Below are positions 7,367-18,552 of a stretch of DNA of 18,552 nt, piece by piece. The first letter of the stretch is position 1. Each line of letters starts with the position of its first letter. The stretch lies in contig CAKPMY010000017.1 in assembly GCA_934168245.1 (NCBI GenBank), positions 1 through 18,552 of the forward strand, given 5' to 3'. A program made the position numbers and the translations under genes. The stretch is from an uncultured Bacilli bacterium. Its GTDB lineage: Bacteria; Bacillota_I; Bacilli_A; RF39; UBA660. A model generated the notes under the pieces. That model had not been told where the DNA came from. It did not search any database and saw only the letters and a list, made by a program, of their open reading frames with translations.

Positions 7367-7395
7367 ATTATATCATAAATTTTATTATTTTACAT
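7367..7395 (-). promoter_or_regulatory. Internal promoter for the AAA+/Panacea pair
   Basis: A consensus extended -10, TG-A-TATAAT (7375-7367), lies in the 40-base gap after the CDF gene. No good -35 is visible (only TGTAAA at 16 bases), which extended -10 promoters tolerate. The predicted start near 7360 leaves a short leader containing GGGAG before the ATG at 7344. Confidence 0.5.
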
Positions 7396-8251
7396 CCATA
7401 GGATTTACATGTATAACAGTTAAATATATTTCTGGAATCTCTTTATCTATTTCTTTTTCTAACTTATTCGCTATATCATGACTATCAAAAGTAGATAAAT
7501 TACCATCTACAAATATTGTAAATGAAATCTGATATTTATATCCAACCGGAGTAGCATTAAAATGATTAACTCTTTTAATCTCTTTATATCTAGAAATAAT
7601 ATTATATACTTTATCCCTAGTAACAGTATCCATAGCCTTATCCATAAGTACATCATAACTTTCTAAAAATATCTTTAAAGCCACTATAAATATCCAAACA
7701 GAAATACCTATACCTACAACACTATCTATAAAATAAATTCCCTTTAAACTTAATACTACTGCTCCTAAATTTACCAACGTAATAACACAATCATTTCTAT
7801 GATCAGTAGCATTAGCCTTCAATAATAAACTCTTATATTTTTTATAAGCCCTATTAGCATACATATAAAGTATAAACTTAACTATAACAGTTATAATACA
7901 TACAATAACTAACCAAATCGAAAAACTAAACCTCTCTCCTGTTATCAATGTCCTAATAGCACTAATAATAACTTCTACACTCATAAGTCCCATTGCTATA
8001 CTAATAAACATCGAATAAATATATTCTGCTTTACCATGTCCTAAATTATGATCATCATCTCTAGGTTTAGAAGCAATTCTATTTCCAATAAAAGTCATTA
8101 CAGAAGAAAATATATCTGAAGCACTATTAAAAGCATCAGCAATCATTGCCTGGCTACCAGTCATAAATCCTACTACTGCTTTAATTATAAATAGAAAAAT
8201 ATTTCCACACATTCCTAAAAGACTAACTTCTTTTATAACTTTAAATTTCAT
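7385..8251 (-). CDS. Cation diffusion facilitator, probable manganese exporter
   Basis: This 288-residue inner-membrane protein has the CDF arrangement: about six hydrophobic helices in residues 9-200, then a cytoplasmic ferredoxin-like domain (about 210-288). CDF proteins export divalent metals in exchange for protons. The transport-site residues are N42-x-x-x-D46 in helix 2 (ADAFNSASD) and D150-x-x-x-D154 in helix 5 (ATDHRND). Zinc/cadmium members usually have His in this site. The N-D/D-D set is the one described for manganese exporters such as MntE, so Mn2+ is the likeliest substrate by analogy. The GHGK motif (71-74) after helix 2 is also typical. AGGGATGA lies just upstream of the ATG. 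A terminator hairpin ends only about 20 bases before the start, so expression may rely on read-through. Confidence 0.93.
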   Translation of the reverse strand: MKFKVIKEVSLLGMCGNIFLFIIKAVVGFMTGSQAMIADAFNSASDIFSSVMTFIGNRIASKPRDDDHNLGHGKAEYIYSMFISIAMGLMSVEVIISAIRTLITGERFSFSIWLVIVCIITVIVKFILYMYANRAYKKYKSLLLKANATDHRNDCVITLVNLGAVVLSLKGIYFIDSVVGIGISVWIFIVALKIFLESYDVLMDKAMDTVTRDKVYNIISRYKEIKRVNHFNATPVGYKYQISFTIFVDGNLSTFDSHDIANKLEKEIDKEIPEIYLTVIHVNPMDVK

Positions 8252-8271
8252 AAATTCATCCCTATCTAAAG

Positions 8272-8291
8272 AAAAAAGGAACTTTTGTCCC
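8272..8291 (-). terminator. Intrinsic terminator after the WG-repeat gene
   Basis: GGGAC (8291-8287) and GTTCC (8282-8278) form a 5-bp stem (one G-U pair) with an AAAA loop, followed by six T residues (8277-8272). It lies 9 bases after the WG-repeat gene stop and 20 bases before the CDF start. Confidence 0.65.
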
Positions 8292-8300
8292 TACTACTAT

Positions 8301-9542
8301 CTAATATTTAATAATCCAATTCTTATCTTTATCTTTTACAATAACTAAATTATCATATACTTGACAATCTAAATATTTAGAAGTAAATATAGTCTTTCCA
8401 TATTTATTTAAAACTCCACACTTATCTCCATTACTATAAGAAACATAATTATCTGTTGCTCTTAGTCTTTCTCCAAGTTTTTTATCAGAACTATCTACTA
8501 AATAGTACTTTTCTAAATCTTCACTAACTTCAAATAACTTATCACTATAGGCAACTACATGTTTATATTTACAAGGTATTACTTCCTTACCATCAGTATC
8601 AATAACACCAATTTTTCCTTTTAAACTAACAACTGCTACCCCATCTTCATTAAATTCAAAAGTACCATCTACATCATACTTATTTTCAATAACTTTTGTT
8701 TCATCTGAAGATCTAAATCCTACAAGTCCTTCTTCATTAACATTAATAAACATATCATTAACAGAAAAGTCTACATTAGCCTCATGCCCTACTTTACCAG
8801 TCTCTATATTATATGAATCAAATGTACCCTCATCAGCAGGATAAAATACTTCTCCATCTTTAACAGAAATCATATCTCCAACACCAGTAATAGCCTTATA
8901 TTTATTCTTAGTATAAATGTATAAATCATTAACACCAGTACCATACTGACCCACTAAAACATCTCCATCATTATAACTAACTACATAAACATATTTACTA
9001 TTAGAAAGTTTTTTTCCTTCTATATCTATTATTTCATATTGCTCATCGTTATATAAAATAGACCCTTTATTCTTAATAATATCAAAGATTTTATATTTAT
9101 TATCTATAATTACTTTATTATTATTATCAATAACACTCCATAATAGATCTTCGCTTTGTACTAAAAAACACTTACTAGATATTATTCTAATCGCAATATA
9201 TTCTTTTGGTATAATTTCTTTTCCCTTAGAATTAATAACTCCATATAAAACATTATTCGCAGTAATTACAAATAAATCATCTTTTGAATCTAGACTTCTC
9301 GAATAACTTTCTTGTTCAAAACTATATTTCAAGTCTATTTTCTTATTCCCATCTAAACCATAGTAACCAAATTTTTTACCATTACTAACTAATAAGTTAT
9401 CTCCTACTAAAGAAACATACTCACTATTTAAAACTGTCTGTTTTAAAAGTACTCCAGTATCTTTTCCTACTGCATAGAAAAATCCTATTCCAACTATTAG
9501 TACTATTACACTAAATATTACAATCTGTGTCTTTTTACTCAT
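8301..9542 (-). CDS. Membrane-anchored WG (KWG) beta-repeat protein
   Basis: The 413-residue product begins with a short basic N-terminus and one hydrophobic segment (about residues 6-24) with no clear cleavage site, so it is probably a signal anchor with the rest outside the cell. The remainder shows degenerate WG repeats (PF14903-like), each roughly G-V-I-D/N-x-x-G-K-x-(V/I)-I-P-x-K-Y. Clear examples are YGVINSKGKEIIPKEY, KIGVIDTDGKEVIPCKY and CGVLNKYGKTIFTSKY. Such repeats usually form beta-propeller-like or solenoid folds with no fixed biochemical role, so no specific function is claimed. The start is the ATG at 9542, with GGAGG (9557-9553) 10 bases upstream; an in-frame TTG at 9557 falls on that binding site and is rejected. 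The gene lies 17 bases from the upstream stop and ends at a terminator. Confidence 0.82.
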   Translation of the reverse strand: MSKKTQIVIFSVIVLIVGIGFFYAVGKDTGVLLKQTVLNSEYVSLVGDNLLVSNGKKFGYYGLDGNKKIDLKYSFEQESYSRSLDSKDDLFVITANNVLYGVINSKGKEIIPKEYIAIRIISSKCFLVQSEDLLWSVIDNNNKVIIDNKYKIFDIIKNKGSILYNDEQYEIIDIEGKKLSNSKYVYVVSYNDGDVLVGQYGTGVNDLYIYTKNKYKAITGVGDMISVKDGEVFYPADEGTFDSYNIETGKVGHEANVDFSVNDMFINVNEEGLVGFRSSDETKVIENKYDVDGTFEFNEDGVAVVSLKGKIGVIDTDGKEVIPCKYKHVVAYSDKLFEVSEDLEKYYLVDSSDKKLGERLRATDNYVSYSNGDKCGVLNKYGKTIFTSKYLDCQVYDNLVIVKDKDKNWIIKY

Positions 9543-9559
9543 ACCTTTCTCCTCCAAAC

Positions 9560-10717
9560 TTATACTATTCTAAACTTTACTACTTCTGCTTTTGTATCTG
9601 TTTTATCCACCATATCATCATAATCATTTAAAGTAGTATCTCTAACATCTGTTGAAAATAATGATCTACCTAACATTTCTGCATATTTTAATGCTTTATA
9701 TGTATTAATATCACTAATTTTATTAAACTGTGAAACGTCTCTCTCCTCAGGATATGTAGAATCAAACTTCTTAAATTCTTTTTCTTTTCCTAATCTAACT
9801 GCTGTAAATTTAATAATATCATCTATATTTATATCTGAAAAATTAGAATCACTCTCTAAGTAATCTGCTAATTCTCCCTCAAACTGTGTAACTCTATACT
9901 GATTAAGATTATCCATATAATAATCCCATCTCTTACCCACTCTCATAATAGCATCTTTAACATCTAAAATCAAGTTAGGATTTGCTCTAATATAGTCTCC
10001 TAAGAAAGCATCTCTTGAACTCGCTATATTAATGATAAAATTATTAACTCCAATATCTTCTATTTCTCTAAAACTACGGCATCTACCATGAATAAATGTT
10101 TCTATATTCTGCCCATTTTCCGTATAACCTGATAATTGAAAATCTTCTTCTATCATTCTCTTCGCAAAGAAATCCGTAATTATCTTATTACCACCATATT
10201 GATCTAGTATAAATAAAAATCCTTCTCCTAACTCCTCTTTTTTATCTTCATTATAACTAAGTATAGTATCTATTGTTGCCATCTCTTTTGAAAAAAGTAA
10301 GATAGCTGCTAAAGTAAATCTTCCATTGCCTGGTTGTACTATTACCCTTTCACCTTTCAACTTACTTAATTTTTGTTCTAATGAAGCCATATAAATATTC
10401 ATCTGCATAGATTTAATTCTATCTATAAATTCTTCTGTAGTTTCTCTAGATTCTATCTCATTAGGATGTAATTTACTTAAATATGTATCGGCTATTACTG
10501 TTGCTTTTTCTAAATCATCTTTAAAAATATCTAGCACATCATAAACAAACTCATCATCTGTTACTAATCTCTCTGAACACATGAAAAACATCTTCGGATC
10601 TTTTGAGACTTTTATAACATTCTTCATAAAAGCCTCATTATCTTCTAGCCTTACAATATCGTATGGTTCTACATCTTCTCCATTAATATATCTTTCTACT
10701 AAATCAATTGCCATCAT
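9560..10717 (-). CDS. Uncharacterised cytoplasmic protein, 385 residues
   Basis: I do not recognise this protein. It has no signal peptide or membrane segment and is acidic and mostly helical in character. Residues about 24-75 have a loose repeat of D-x-x-F-(M/V)-x-x-(V)-(I/L) units (DNEAFMKNVI, TDDEFVYDVL), like helical-hairpin repeats. The middle holds RVIVQPGNGRFTLAAILLF (about 123-141), which is not a canonical nucleotide motif. Two ATGs lie in tandem at 10717 and 10714; AGGAAGTGAT ends directly before the first, and either could be used. It is sandwiched in one transcript between the large coiled-coil membrane protein (19-base gap) and the WG-repeat protein (17-base gap), so it probably works with these envelope proteins on the cytoplasmic side. 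Confidence 0.8.
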   Translation of the reverse strand: MMAIDLVERYINGEDVEPYDIVRLEDNEAFMKNVIKVSKDPKMFFMCSERLVTDDEFVYDVLDIFKDDLEKATVIADTYLSKLHPNEIESRETTEEFIDRIKSMQMNIYMASLEQKLSKLKGERVIVQPGNGRFTLAAILLFSKEMATIDTILSYNEDKKEELGEGFLFILDQYGGNKIITDFFAKRMIEEDFQLSGYTENGQNIETFIHGRCRSFREIEDIGVNNFIINIASSRDAFLGDYIRANPNLILDVKDAIMRVGKRWDYYMDNLNQYRVTQFEGELADYLESDSNFSDINIDDIIKFTAVRLGKEKEFKKFDSTYPEERDVSQFNKISDINTYKALKYAEMLGRSLFSTDVRDTTLNDYDDMVDKTDTKAEVVKFRIV

Positions 10718-10736
10718 ATCACTTCCTAATCAAAGT

Positions 10737-13058
10737 TTATTTTTTACCCTTTTTACTGTTTTTCTTAGAATCTACTTTTGTTTCTTCTTTCTTTTTATTA
10801 GTCTTAACTGCCGACAATACTTGTTCTGGTGAAATTACCATAACATCCATATCTAAAACTTCAGGTTCTTCTTGAGCAACAGGTACAACTACTGGTGCAC
10901 TATTAACAACTTTATCTACCTCGGGTGCTCCTATATCAGTCGCATCAAATACAGTCTCTTTCTTTTCTTTTTCAACAGCCATATGTATCTTACTCTTATC
11001 TATTTCTACGAACCCATCTTTATTTTGAACTTCTGCTACTGGTGCTGGAGCAACTTTTTCTACTACTTCAGCAACCTTTACAGCCGCTTGTACGGCCTCA
11101 GAAGAAATCTTTGGTCGACCATCATCAACTATTTCTTTTTTAGGTTCTACTGCTACTTCTTTTTTCTTTTCAACTATATCAAGTTTTTCTTTTTCTGGAG
11201 AAACAAACTTCTCTTCTAATTTTCTTTGCTTCTCTAATAGTGCTTGTTCTTCTTTTTCTTTTTTCAATCTCTCTTTTTCAGCCTTAGCCCTTTCTGCATC
11301 AAGCCTCTTCTGTTTTTCTCTCTCTTCTCTAGCTTTAGCCTCTAACTCTTTATATTCTTTATCTTTTTCGATTTTTTCACGTTTTTCTCGTTCACGATCT
11401 TCTCTCATCTTCTCTAAGTTTTCACGTTTCTCTCGTTCACGTTCCTCTTTTTCTCTTTTTAAACGTTCCTTTTCGGCTTTCTCTCTTTCTATCTTTGCTA
11501 ACTTCTCAAGTCGCATCTTTTCTTCTAATTCTTTCTTTTGCTTTTCTCTTTCTTCTTTTTCAAGTAAAGCCTTTTCTTTTTCAGCTTTTAATCTTTCTTC
11601 ATTTAAAAGTCTAGCCTTCTCTTTTTCTTCCTTTTCTAGAAGTGCTCTCTTTCTCTCTTCCTCTTCTCTTGCTTCTCTTTCTTGTTTTTGTCTTTCTCTA
11701 TCAAGTCTTGCTTGTTCTTCTTTTTCTTTTTTTAACTTTTCTAAGGCTTCTTTTACTTTAGAGTCATCTGCTTTAATTCCAGTCTCTTTTCTCCGTACTT
11801 CAACTTGCTCTTCACGAGCCTTTTTCATAACTTGTAATTCTAACTGACGAATCTCTTCTTTCTTTCTCTTCATCTCTTCAGCATCAAGCGCTCTTCTTCT
11901 TTCTTCCTCAGTTATAACTTTCTTCTTTTTCTTACGTTTACCAACTACTAAAAGTAAAACAAGTGCTGATGAAAATACAAATAGTAATGAAACTATAATT
12001 AATAACTTATCATTAGATTGTACAACTACTACTTCTCCTTCATAACTAGCATAAATAATATATTTATTAACATTACCTGCCTCAGAAGTAACTTTTATAA
12101 TAATTGAATCATCTTTACCAATATTACTATTCCCAATAATAACAACAGTAGCACTACTATCCTCAGTAATAGCACTAATATCTAAAAAATTATTTTTAAT
12201 TTTCCCAATATTATACTCAAAAACATCACTTGAAAATTTCAAGTCATACCCATCTATTTTAAGACTACTAAGTAAAGCATTACTAGAAAGTAGTTTTTCC
12301 AACTTAGTAACATTAATCTTATACGTTAAAACTGTCCCATCTTCTGCCGTTACAACAACTAAAAATTGATTAGGTCCTGTAACTAAAGACAAATTATCTG
12401 GTAACTTAACTACTGCCTTCGTATCATTTGCTACAGCCTCTATTTTAATTGTATTAGCATTACTACCAACCTCAACATTATATTCATTAATTAACGGATT
12501 AAAATTAATATCTATATCATTTATCATCAATGACTTTAATGTTGCATCACTACTCTTAACTGGTTCAACAGGTGTAGGATCTGGGACTGGAGTCGGCTCT
12601 GGTGTTGGTGTAGGCTCTGGTACATTACTAATAACTGTAATAACAACACTCTTATTAGGAATAGTCGCAATAGCCCCGTCATCTCCCGTAAAAGTAGTAC
12701 CATTCATATAAAAAGTACCTACTCCAGATGCAACAGCCTTTAAATATACTGTACCCATTTCAAAATTACCAGGATATTTATCCGCAGAAGTCAAAGAAAG
12801 ATTAGGCCACTCACTATTAATTTTCCATATACGTTCTGCTTTAAAATTAGTAACTATAATATTCCCATCAGAAGTAAGATTAGAAAAAATCTCCGATACT
12901 TGTCCATCAGAAGTACCAACAATCTTACATCTAACTTCATCTCCTACATTAACTGTAGTTGCATTACAAGAAAAAGAAATATCACCTGATAAGCCTAATG
13001 TCTTAACAGGAATAAAAAAGCCTAATAACAATATCACAAATAAAAACTTTTTCTTCAT
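10737..13058 (-). CDS. Membrane protein: extracellular beta-sandwich domains, one helix, long charged cytoplasmic helix
   Basis: The 773 residues show a clear order. A signal peptide (1 to about 23) precedes a beta-sandwich domain at 25-145, which resembles a cohesin fold (NVGDEVRCKI near the start, GTVYLKAVASG later). A Pro-Thr-Glu linker (147-167) follows, then two cadherin-like beta-sandwich domains (about 169-252 and 259-340; each has L-x-S-L-x-I and F-x-x-x-x-x-E-Y-N). One transmembrane helix lies at 351-373. After a KKKKK stop-transfer run, a helix of about 230 residues (384-617) is packed with E, K and R, consistent with a coiled coil or single stable alpha-helix. The tail (618-773) is low-complexity and lysine-ended. 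GGAGG (13070-13066) sits 7 bases from the ATG. It could bridge an external ligand and a cytoplasmic partner; this is inference. The cohesin assignment is tentative and no dockerin partner is seen here. Confidence 0.88.
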   Translation of the reverse strand: MKKKFLFVILLLGFFIPVKTLGLSGDISFSCNATTVNVGDEVRCKIVGTSDGQVSEIFSNLTSDGNIIVTNFKAERIWKINSEWPNLSLTSADKYPGNFEMGTVYLKAVASGVGTFYMNGTTFTGDDGAIATIPNKSVVITVISNVPEPTPTPEPTPVPDPTPVEPVKSSDATLKSLMINDIDINFNPLINEYNVEVGSNANTIKIEAVANDTKAVVKLPDNLSLVTGPNQFLVVVTAEDGTVLTYKINVTKLEKLLSSNALLSSLKIDGYDLKFSSDVFEYNIGKIKNNFLDISAITEDSSATVVIIGNSNIGKDDSIIIKVTSEAGNVNKYIIYASYEGEVVVVQSNDKLLIIVSLLFVFSSALVLLLVVGKRKKKKKVITEEERRRALDAEEMKRKKEEIRQLELQVMKKAREEQVEVRRKETGIKADDSKVKEALEKLKKEKEEQARLDRERQKQEREAREEEERKRALLEKEEKEKARLLNEERLKAEKEKALLEKEEREKQKKELEEKMRLEKLAKIEREKAEKERLKREKEEREREKRENLEKMREDREREKREKIEKDKEYKELEAKAREEREKQKRLDAERAKAEKERLKKEKEEQALLEKQRKLEEKFVSPEKEKLDIVEKKKEVAVEPKKEIVDDGRPKISSEAVQAAVKVAEVVEKVAPAPVAEVQNKDGFVEIDKSKIHMAVEKEKKETVFDATDIGAPEVDKVVNSAPVVVPVAQEEPEVLDMDVMVISPEQVLSAVKTNKKKEETKVDSKKNSKKGKK

Positions 13059-13091
13059 AGTATTTCCTCCACAGTCCCCTACTATAGAAAC

Positions 13092-13120
13092 ATTATAACA
13101 TAAAAAAAGAATAGTACAAA
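13092..13120 (-). promoter_or_regulatory. Promoter of the central operon
   Basis: A consensus extended -10, TG-T-TATAAT (13100-13092), is paired with a poor -35 (TTTGTA, 13120-13115, 17-base spacer) lying inside the preceding terminator hairpin. The start would be near 13085, with GGAGG and the ATG at 13058 following. Confidence 0.65.
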
Positions 13121-13129
13121 ATACTATTC
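13102..13129 (-). terminator. Terminator of the ABC exporter operon
   Basis: GAATAGTA (13129-13122) and TACTATTC (13116-13109) form a perfect 8-bp stem with a 5-base loop, followed by seven T residues (13108-13102). It begins 8 bases after the permease stop. Confidence 0.88.
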
Positions 13130-13136
13130 CAAAAAT

Positions 13137-14786
13137 TTATTCTAACTCTAATATATTCTTTACAGTAAATTTATTATTTAATACTAAAACTAATATATTT
13201 AATACAAATAAAACACTAAATATTATAATTGCTATCGTATCAATACCATAATTATTCTTATATAAGAAGTATCCTCCTCCTAAGAATAATCCAAATAGTA
13301 ATAATACAATTCCCATCACAATAAAGTTATTAGAATTTTCTCTTAAAGCATTTAACTCATCATCCCAAATCAATTTCGGATTAATAGAATCAATAACTAT
13401 ACCTAAGAATGTAACAAATAAAATACATAAGAAACTAACAAGTACAAAGAATAATATCATCGCTAAAGGAAGCCCTATACTTACATAAAATATTAATGCA
13501 AATAAATTAAATCCTATAAAAGCAACACTAATACTTACTAAAGCCTTAACTGTAATTTGCTTATCATATTCTAATGGCACACTCTTCATAAAGTCAAAGT
13601 TTTTTCCCTCTCTAGAAAATGATGAAGCCGCAATACTATTAATTGCTGGTAATAGTATTGAAATACTAACTACAAATAATAAAATTATTGTTAAAAAGTC
13701 TCCATTACAATTTCTAGCCAGCTTCTCTAATTCACAAAAACTAATATCAGAAAACCTAAGTTTATAAATAACATATACCAGTAATGGCCATATAAAATTA
13801 ATTAAAATACAATTAGAAAAGTAAGCAGTCGTTCTAAATAAAATAGCCATTTCTTTCTTAAAATAAGATAAAACTGGACTTTCTACTTTAATATCATCTA
13901 AATTATTACCCTTCTTAGAAGAAGTATCTCCTACATTTAATCCAACTAGTCCTTTAAAATATAATCCTTGTGCTAATCCTAAAAATACTAAAACATATAT
14001 AATATTAACTAAAATATATAATAGTAAAGATGAAATACTACCAGTAGAAATAGTATCTATAAATAAATGAATATGTGGAAATATCCCTCTCATCGTATAT
14101 AATAAACTCTTATCTCCATTAACAAATCTCTCTATATAAGTATCTATATTAAAATCTGTTAATCCCCCTAAAGCATATATTGCTCCAAGTAAAAGAACTA
14201 CTATAAATCCTAGTCCAATCTTTTTAACAGTCTCTTTATTTTTAATAAACTTTGTAAAACTCATTAACAAGATACTAATAATTCCACAATATATCATTGG
14301 TATTAATGGTAAAGTAAACATTCCAAGTATTCCTAAAATAAAGTAATAAAAGTCAATACCCGCTCCAAAGTAATAACCAATAACACTAAATACTACTATA
14401 ATTAACTGCATAAGTGTTTCTGCTATAAAAGCAGCACTAAATTTAGCGGCTATTATTTGAAATGGTTTTATAGGTAATGGTAATAAATTTTCAACATCAC
14501 CCGTAAAATAAAATTCATTAAGTATAACATTAAATCCAAATATAAAAGAAAATATCGATATAACAATACACATTACTTCAAGTCCAGTAGTAGCATATCC
14601 ATACTCTTTTAATACACCAGTCATAGACATAACGAAGAACATACAAATTAGTGCAAATGGTAACATTACAAAAAGACTAACAAAACCAACTAGTATTTTA
14701 TTTATTGTTTTCTTCTTTTTATCATCTGCATCTCTCATTGATAAAGATCTAAGAAATACTTTTACTAAAGACAAGTAATTACTCAT
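13137..14786 (-). CDS. ABC exporter membrane subunit
   Basis: The 549-residue protein is almost wholly hydrophobic, with roughly a dozen membrane segments and no binding protein or nucleotide-binding motif. The segment FTGDVENLLPLPIKPFQIIAAKF (about 93-115) matches the hallmark of putative ABC exporter permeases (PF16962-like), where a D-x-x-L-L-P-L-P loop precedes a helix that probably contacts the ATPase. It is the partner of the ATPase encoded directly upstream: the genes overlap by 8 bases (CATGAGTAA holds both start and stop), and GGAGG (14800-14796) inside the ATPase gene serves this start. The substrate cannot be read from the sequence. Ecs-type exporters in Bacillota affect secretion and envelope traits, which would suit this neighbourhood, but that is inference. 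Confidence 0.9.
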   Translation of the reverse strand: MSNYLSLVKVFLRSLSMRDADDKKKKTINKILVGFVSLFVMLPFALICMFFVMSMTGVLKEYGYATTGLEVMCIVISIFSFIFGFNVILNEFYFTGDVENLLPLPIKPFQIIAAKFSAAFIAETLMQLIIVVFSVIGYYFGAGIDFYYFILGILGMFTLPLIPMIYCGIISILLMSFTKFIKNKETVKKIGLGFIVVLLLGAIYALGGLTDFNIDTYIERFVNGDKSLLYTMRGIFPHIHLFIDTISTGSISSLLLYILVNIIYVLVFLGLAQGLYFKGLVGLNVGDTSSKKGNNLDDIKVESPVLSYFKKEMAILFRTTAYFSNCILINFIWPLLVYVIYKLRFSDISFCELEKLARNCNGDFLTIILLFVVSISILLPAINSIAASSFSREGKNFDFMKSVPLEYDKQITVKALVSISVAFIGFNLFALIFYVSIGLPLAMILFFVLVSFLCILFVTFLGIVIDSINPKLIWDDELNALRENSNNFIVMGIVLLLFGLFLGGGYFLYKNNYGIDTIAIIIFSVLFVLNILVLVLNNKFTVKNILELE

Positions 14787-15501
14787 GTTTAATAACCTCC
14801 ATAAATAATTTTTCTAAGTCTTTCTTATCATATTTATCTTTTAATTCTTTTAGAGTTCCATTGAATACCACTTTACCTTTATCTATAATTGCTATTCTAT
14901 CACATAACTTTTCTGCTACTTCTAAAACATGTGTTGAGAAGAATACTGAGTTCCCCTTATCAGCATGTTCTCTCATCATTTTCTTTAACTCAAAAGCAGA
15001 CGTTGGATCAAGTCCTATTAAAGGTTCATCTAATATCCAAACTGCTGGATCATGTACTAAAGCCGCAACTACCATCATCTTTTGTCTCATACCATGAGAA
15101 TAACTTTGCATAGGCTTATCTAAAACATCACTTAATCCAAATCTCTCACTAAATGTTTTAATACGTTCACGTCTTTCCTTTAAAGGAACTTTATAAATGT
15201 TTGCTATAAAGTTAATGAACTCCATACCAGTAAGTTTTAAAAACATATCTGGACTATCCGCAATATACCCAATAATCTGTTTAGCCTTCAAACTATCTTT
15301 TACAATATCATATCCATTAACTTTAATAGTACCAGTATCAGGTTGTAAAATACCAGTCATCATCTTAATAGTCGTAGTCTTACCAGCACCATTAAGTCCA
15401 ATAAAACCAACGATCTCACCATCATTAATAGTTAAATTTAACTTATCTATTGCTTTAATATTATTATTATAAGTCTTACTAACATTCTTTATCACTATCA
15501 T
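14779..15501 (-). CDS. ABC transporter ATP-binding protein (Ecs-like)
   Basis: The 240-residue ATPase has the full nucleotide-binding set: Walker A GLNGAGKTT (35-43), signature YSHGMRQK (134-141, in place of LSGGQ), Walker B VWILDEP (154-160, catalytic E159), D-loop GLDP (163-166) and switch histidine H191 in STH. The Q-loop region reads IGYIADSPDMFLKLT, without the usual glutamine, as in EcsA-like exporters whose sequence here is I-P-E-T-P. It powers the permease encoded next, with which it overlaps by 8 bases. The ATG at 15501 has AGGAG (15515-15511) 9 bases upstream. An export rather than import role follows from the family and from the absence of a substrate-binding protein. Confidence 0.95.
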   Translation of the reverse strand: MIVIKNVSKTYNNNIKAIDKLNLTINDGEIVGFIGLNGAGKTTTIKMMTGILQPDTGTIKVNGYDIVKDSLKAKQIIGYIADSPDMFLKLTGMEFINFIANIYKVPLKERRERIKTFSERFGLSDVLDKPMQSYSHGMRQKMMVVAALVHDPAVWILDEPLIGLDPTSAFELKKMMREHADKGNSVFFSTHVLEVAEKLCDRIAIIDKGKVVFNGTLKELKDKYDKKDLEKLFMEVIKHE

Positions 15502-15524
15502 AATAACATTCTCCTACTATAATG

Positions 15525-15553
15525 AATATAACACAAAATTATAGAAATGAAAA
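15525..15553 (-). promoter_or_regulatory. Promoter of the ABC exporter operon
   Basis: TTTTCA (15553-15548) and an extended -10 TG-T-TATATT (15533-15525) are separated by 17 bases. The predicted start near 15518 leaves a very short leader before AGGAG at 15515. A TATAAT at 15543-15538 is an alternative without a good -35. No strong terminator separates this from the upstream VWA gene. Confidence 0.45.
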
Positions 15554-15578
15554 CTTATATTAAGAGAAATTACTATAC

Positions 15579-18552
<2,974 letters not shown>

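Noticed and set aside
9543..9557. TTG start adding five residues to the WG-repeat protein
   Set aside because: Those bases are the GGAGGAGA ribosome binding site for the ATG at 9542.
11200..11930. Pyrimidine-rich low-complexity DNA on the plus strand
   Set aside because: It is simply the codon content of the E/K/R-rich helix of the membrane protein; no regular unit length is kept at DNA level.
15541..15578. Possible terminator CTTA-ATA-TAAG with TTTT after the VWA gene
   Set aside because: Four A/T-dominated base pairs with a three-base loop are too weak to claim; transcription may simply continue into the ABC operon.

Overview
The window is AT-rich and every gene I can support lies on the minus strand. 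Low GC, AGGAG-type ribosome binding sites, a glmS ribozyme ahead of glmS, and secreted Tyr/Ser-rich proteins with an F-A-G-x-C-W...R-T-T-x-T-G-G motif point to a low-GC Gram-positive bacterium (Bacillota). An uncultured gut Bacilli lineage (RF39-like or Erysipelotrichales-like) is my guess; the sequence does not prove it. TGG encodes Trp and stops are TAA or TAG, so nothing suggests a mycoplasma code.

Layout in transcription order (right to left). The right edge holds the 5'-truncated gene of a large secreted von Willebrand A (VWA) protein (15579-18552). Its reading frame runs straight into an uninterrupted GACA tetranucleotide tract (18478-18552) at the window edge, just before the signal-peptide core. 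No start codon lies between the tract and that core, so the tract is inside the coding region. This is the layout of a phase-variable contingency gene and is the most interesting signal here. Next is a two-gene Ecs-like ABC exporter operon (15501-13137) with a strong terminator.

The central cluster begins with its own extended -10 promoter. It encodes a membrane protein with extracellular beta-sandwich domains and a very long charged cytoplasmic helix (10737-13058), an unrecognised cytoplasmic protein (9560-10717) and a membrane-anchored WG-repeat protein (8301-9542), then a terminator. It continues with a CDF metal exporter with a manganese-type metal site (7385-8251). A separate two-gene unit follows: a free-standing Clp-D1-type AAA+ ATPase (6394-7344) and a Panacea/SocA-like protein (5870-6388), ending at tandem terminators.

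glmS (3760-5508) is a self-contained unit with promoter, glmS ribozyme and terminator. At the left end lie a second VWA paralogue (271-3597) and the N-terminus of a third (1-203), each separated by a terminator. The three paralogues share a signal peptide, a short N-terminal motif (EEGAW or DPGSW), and, in the two long ones, a VWA domain, an InlB-like repeat and a Cys-rich Tyr/Ser C-terminal half. Together they look like a surface or secreted protein family, one member of which carries a probable switching tract.
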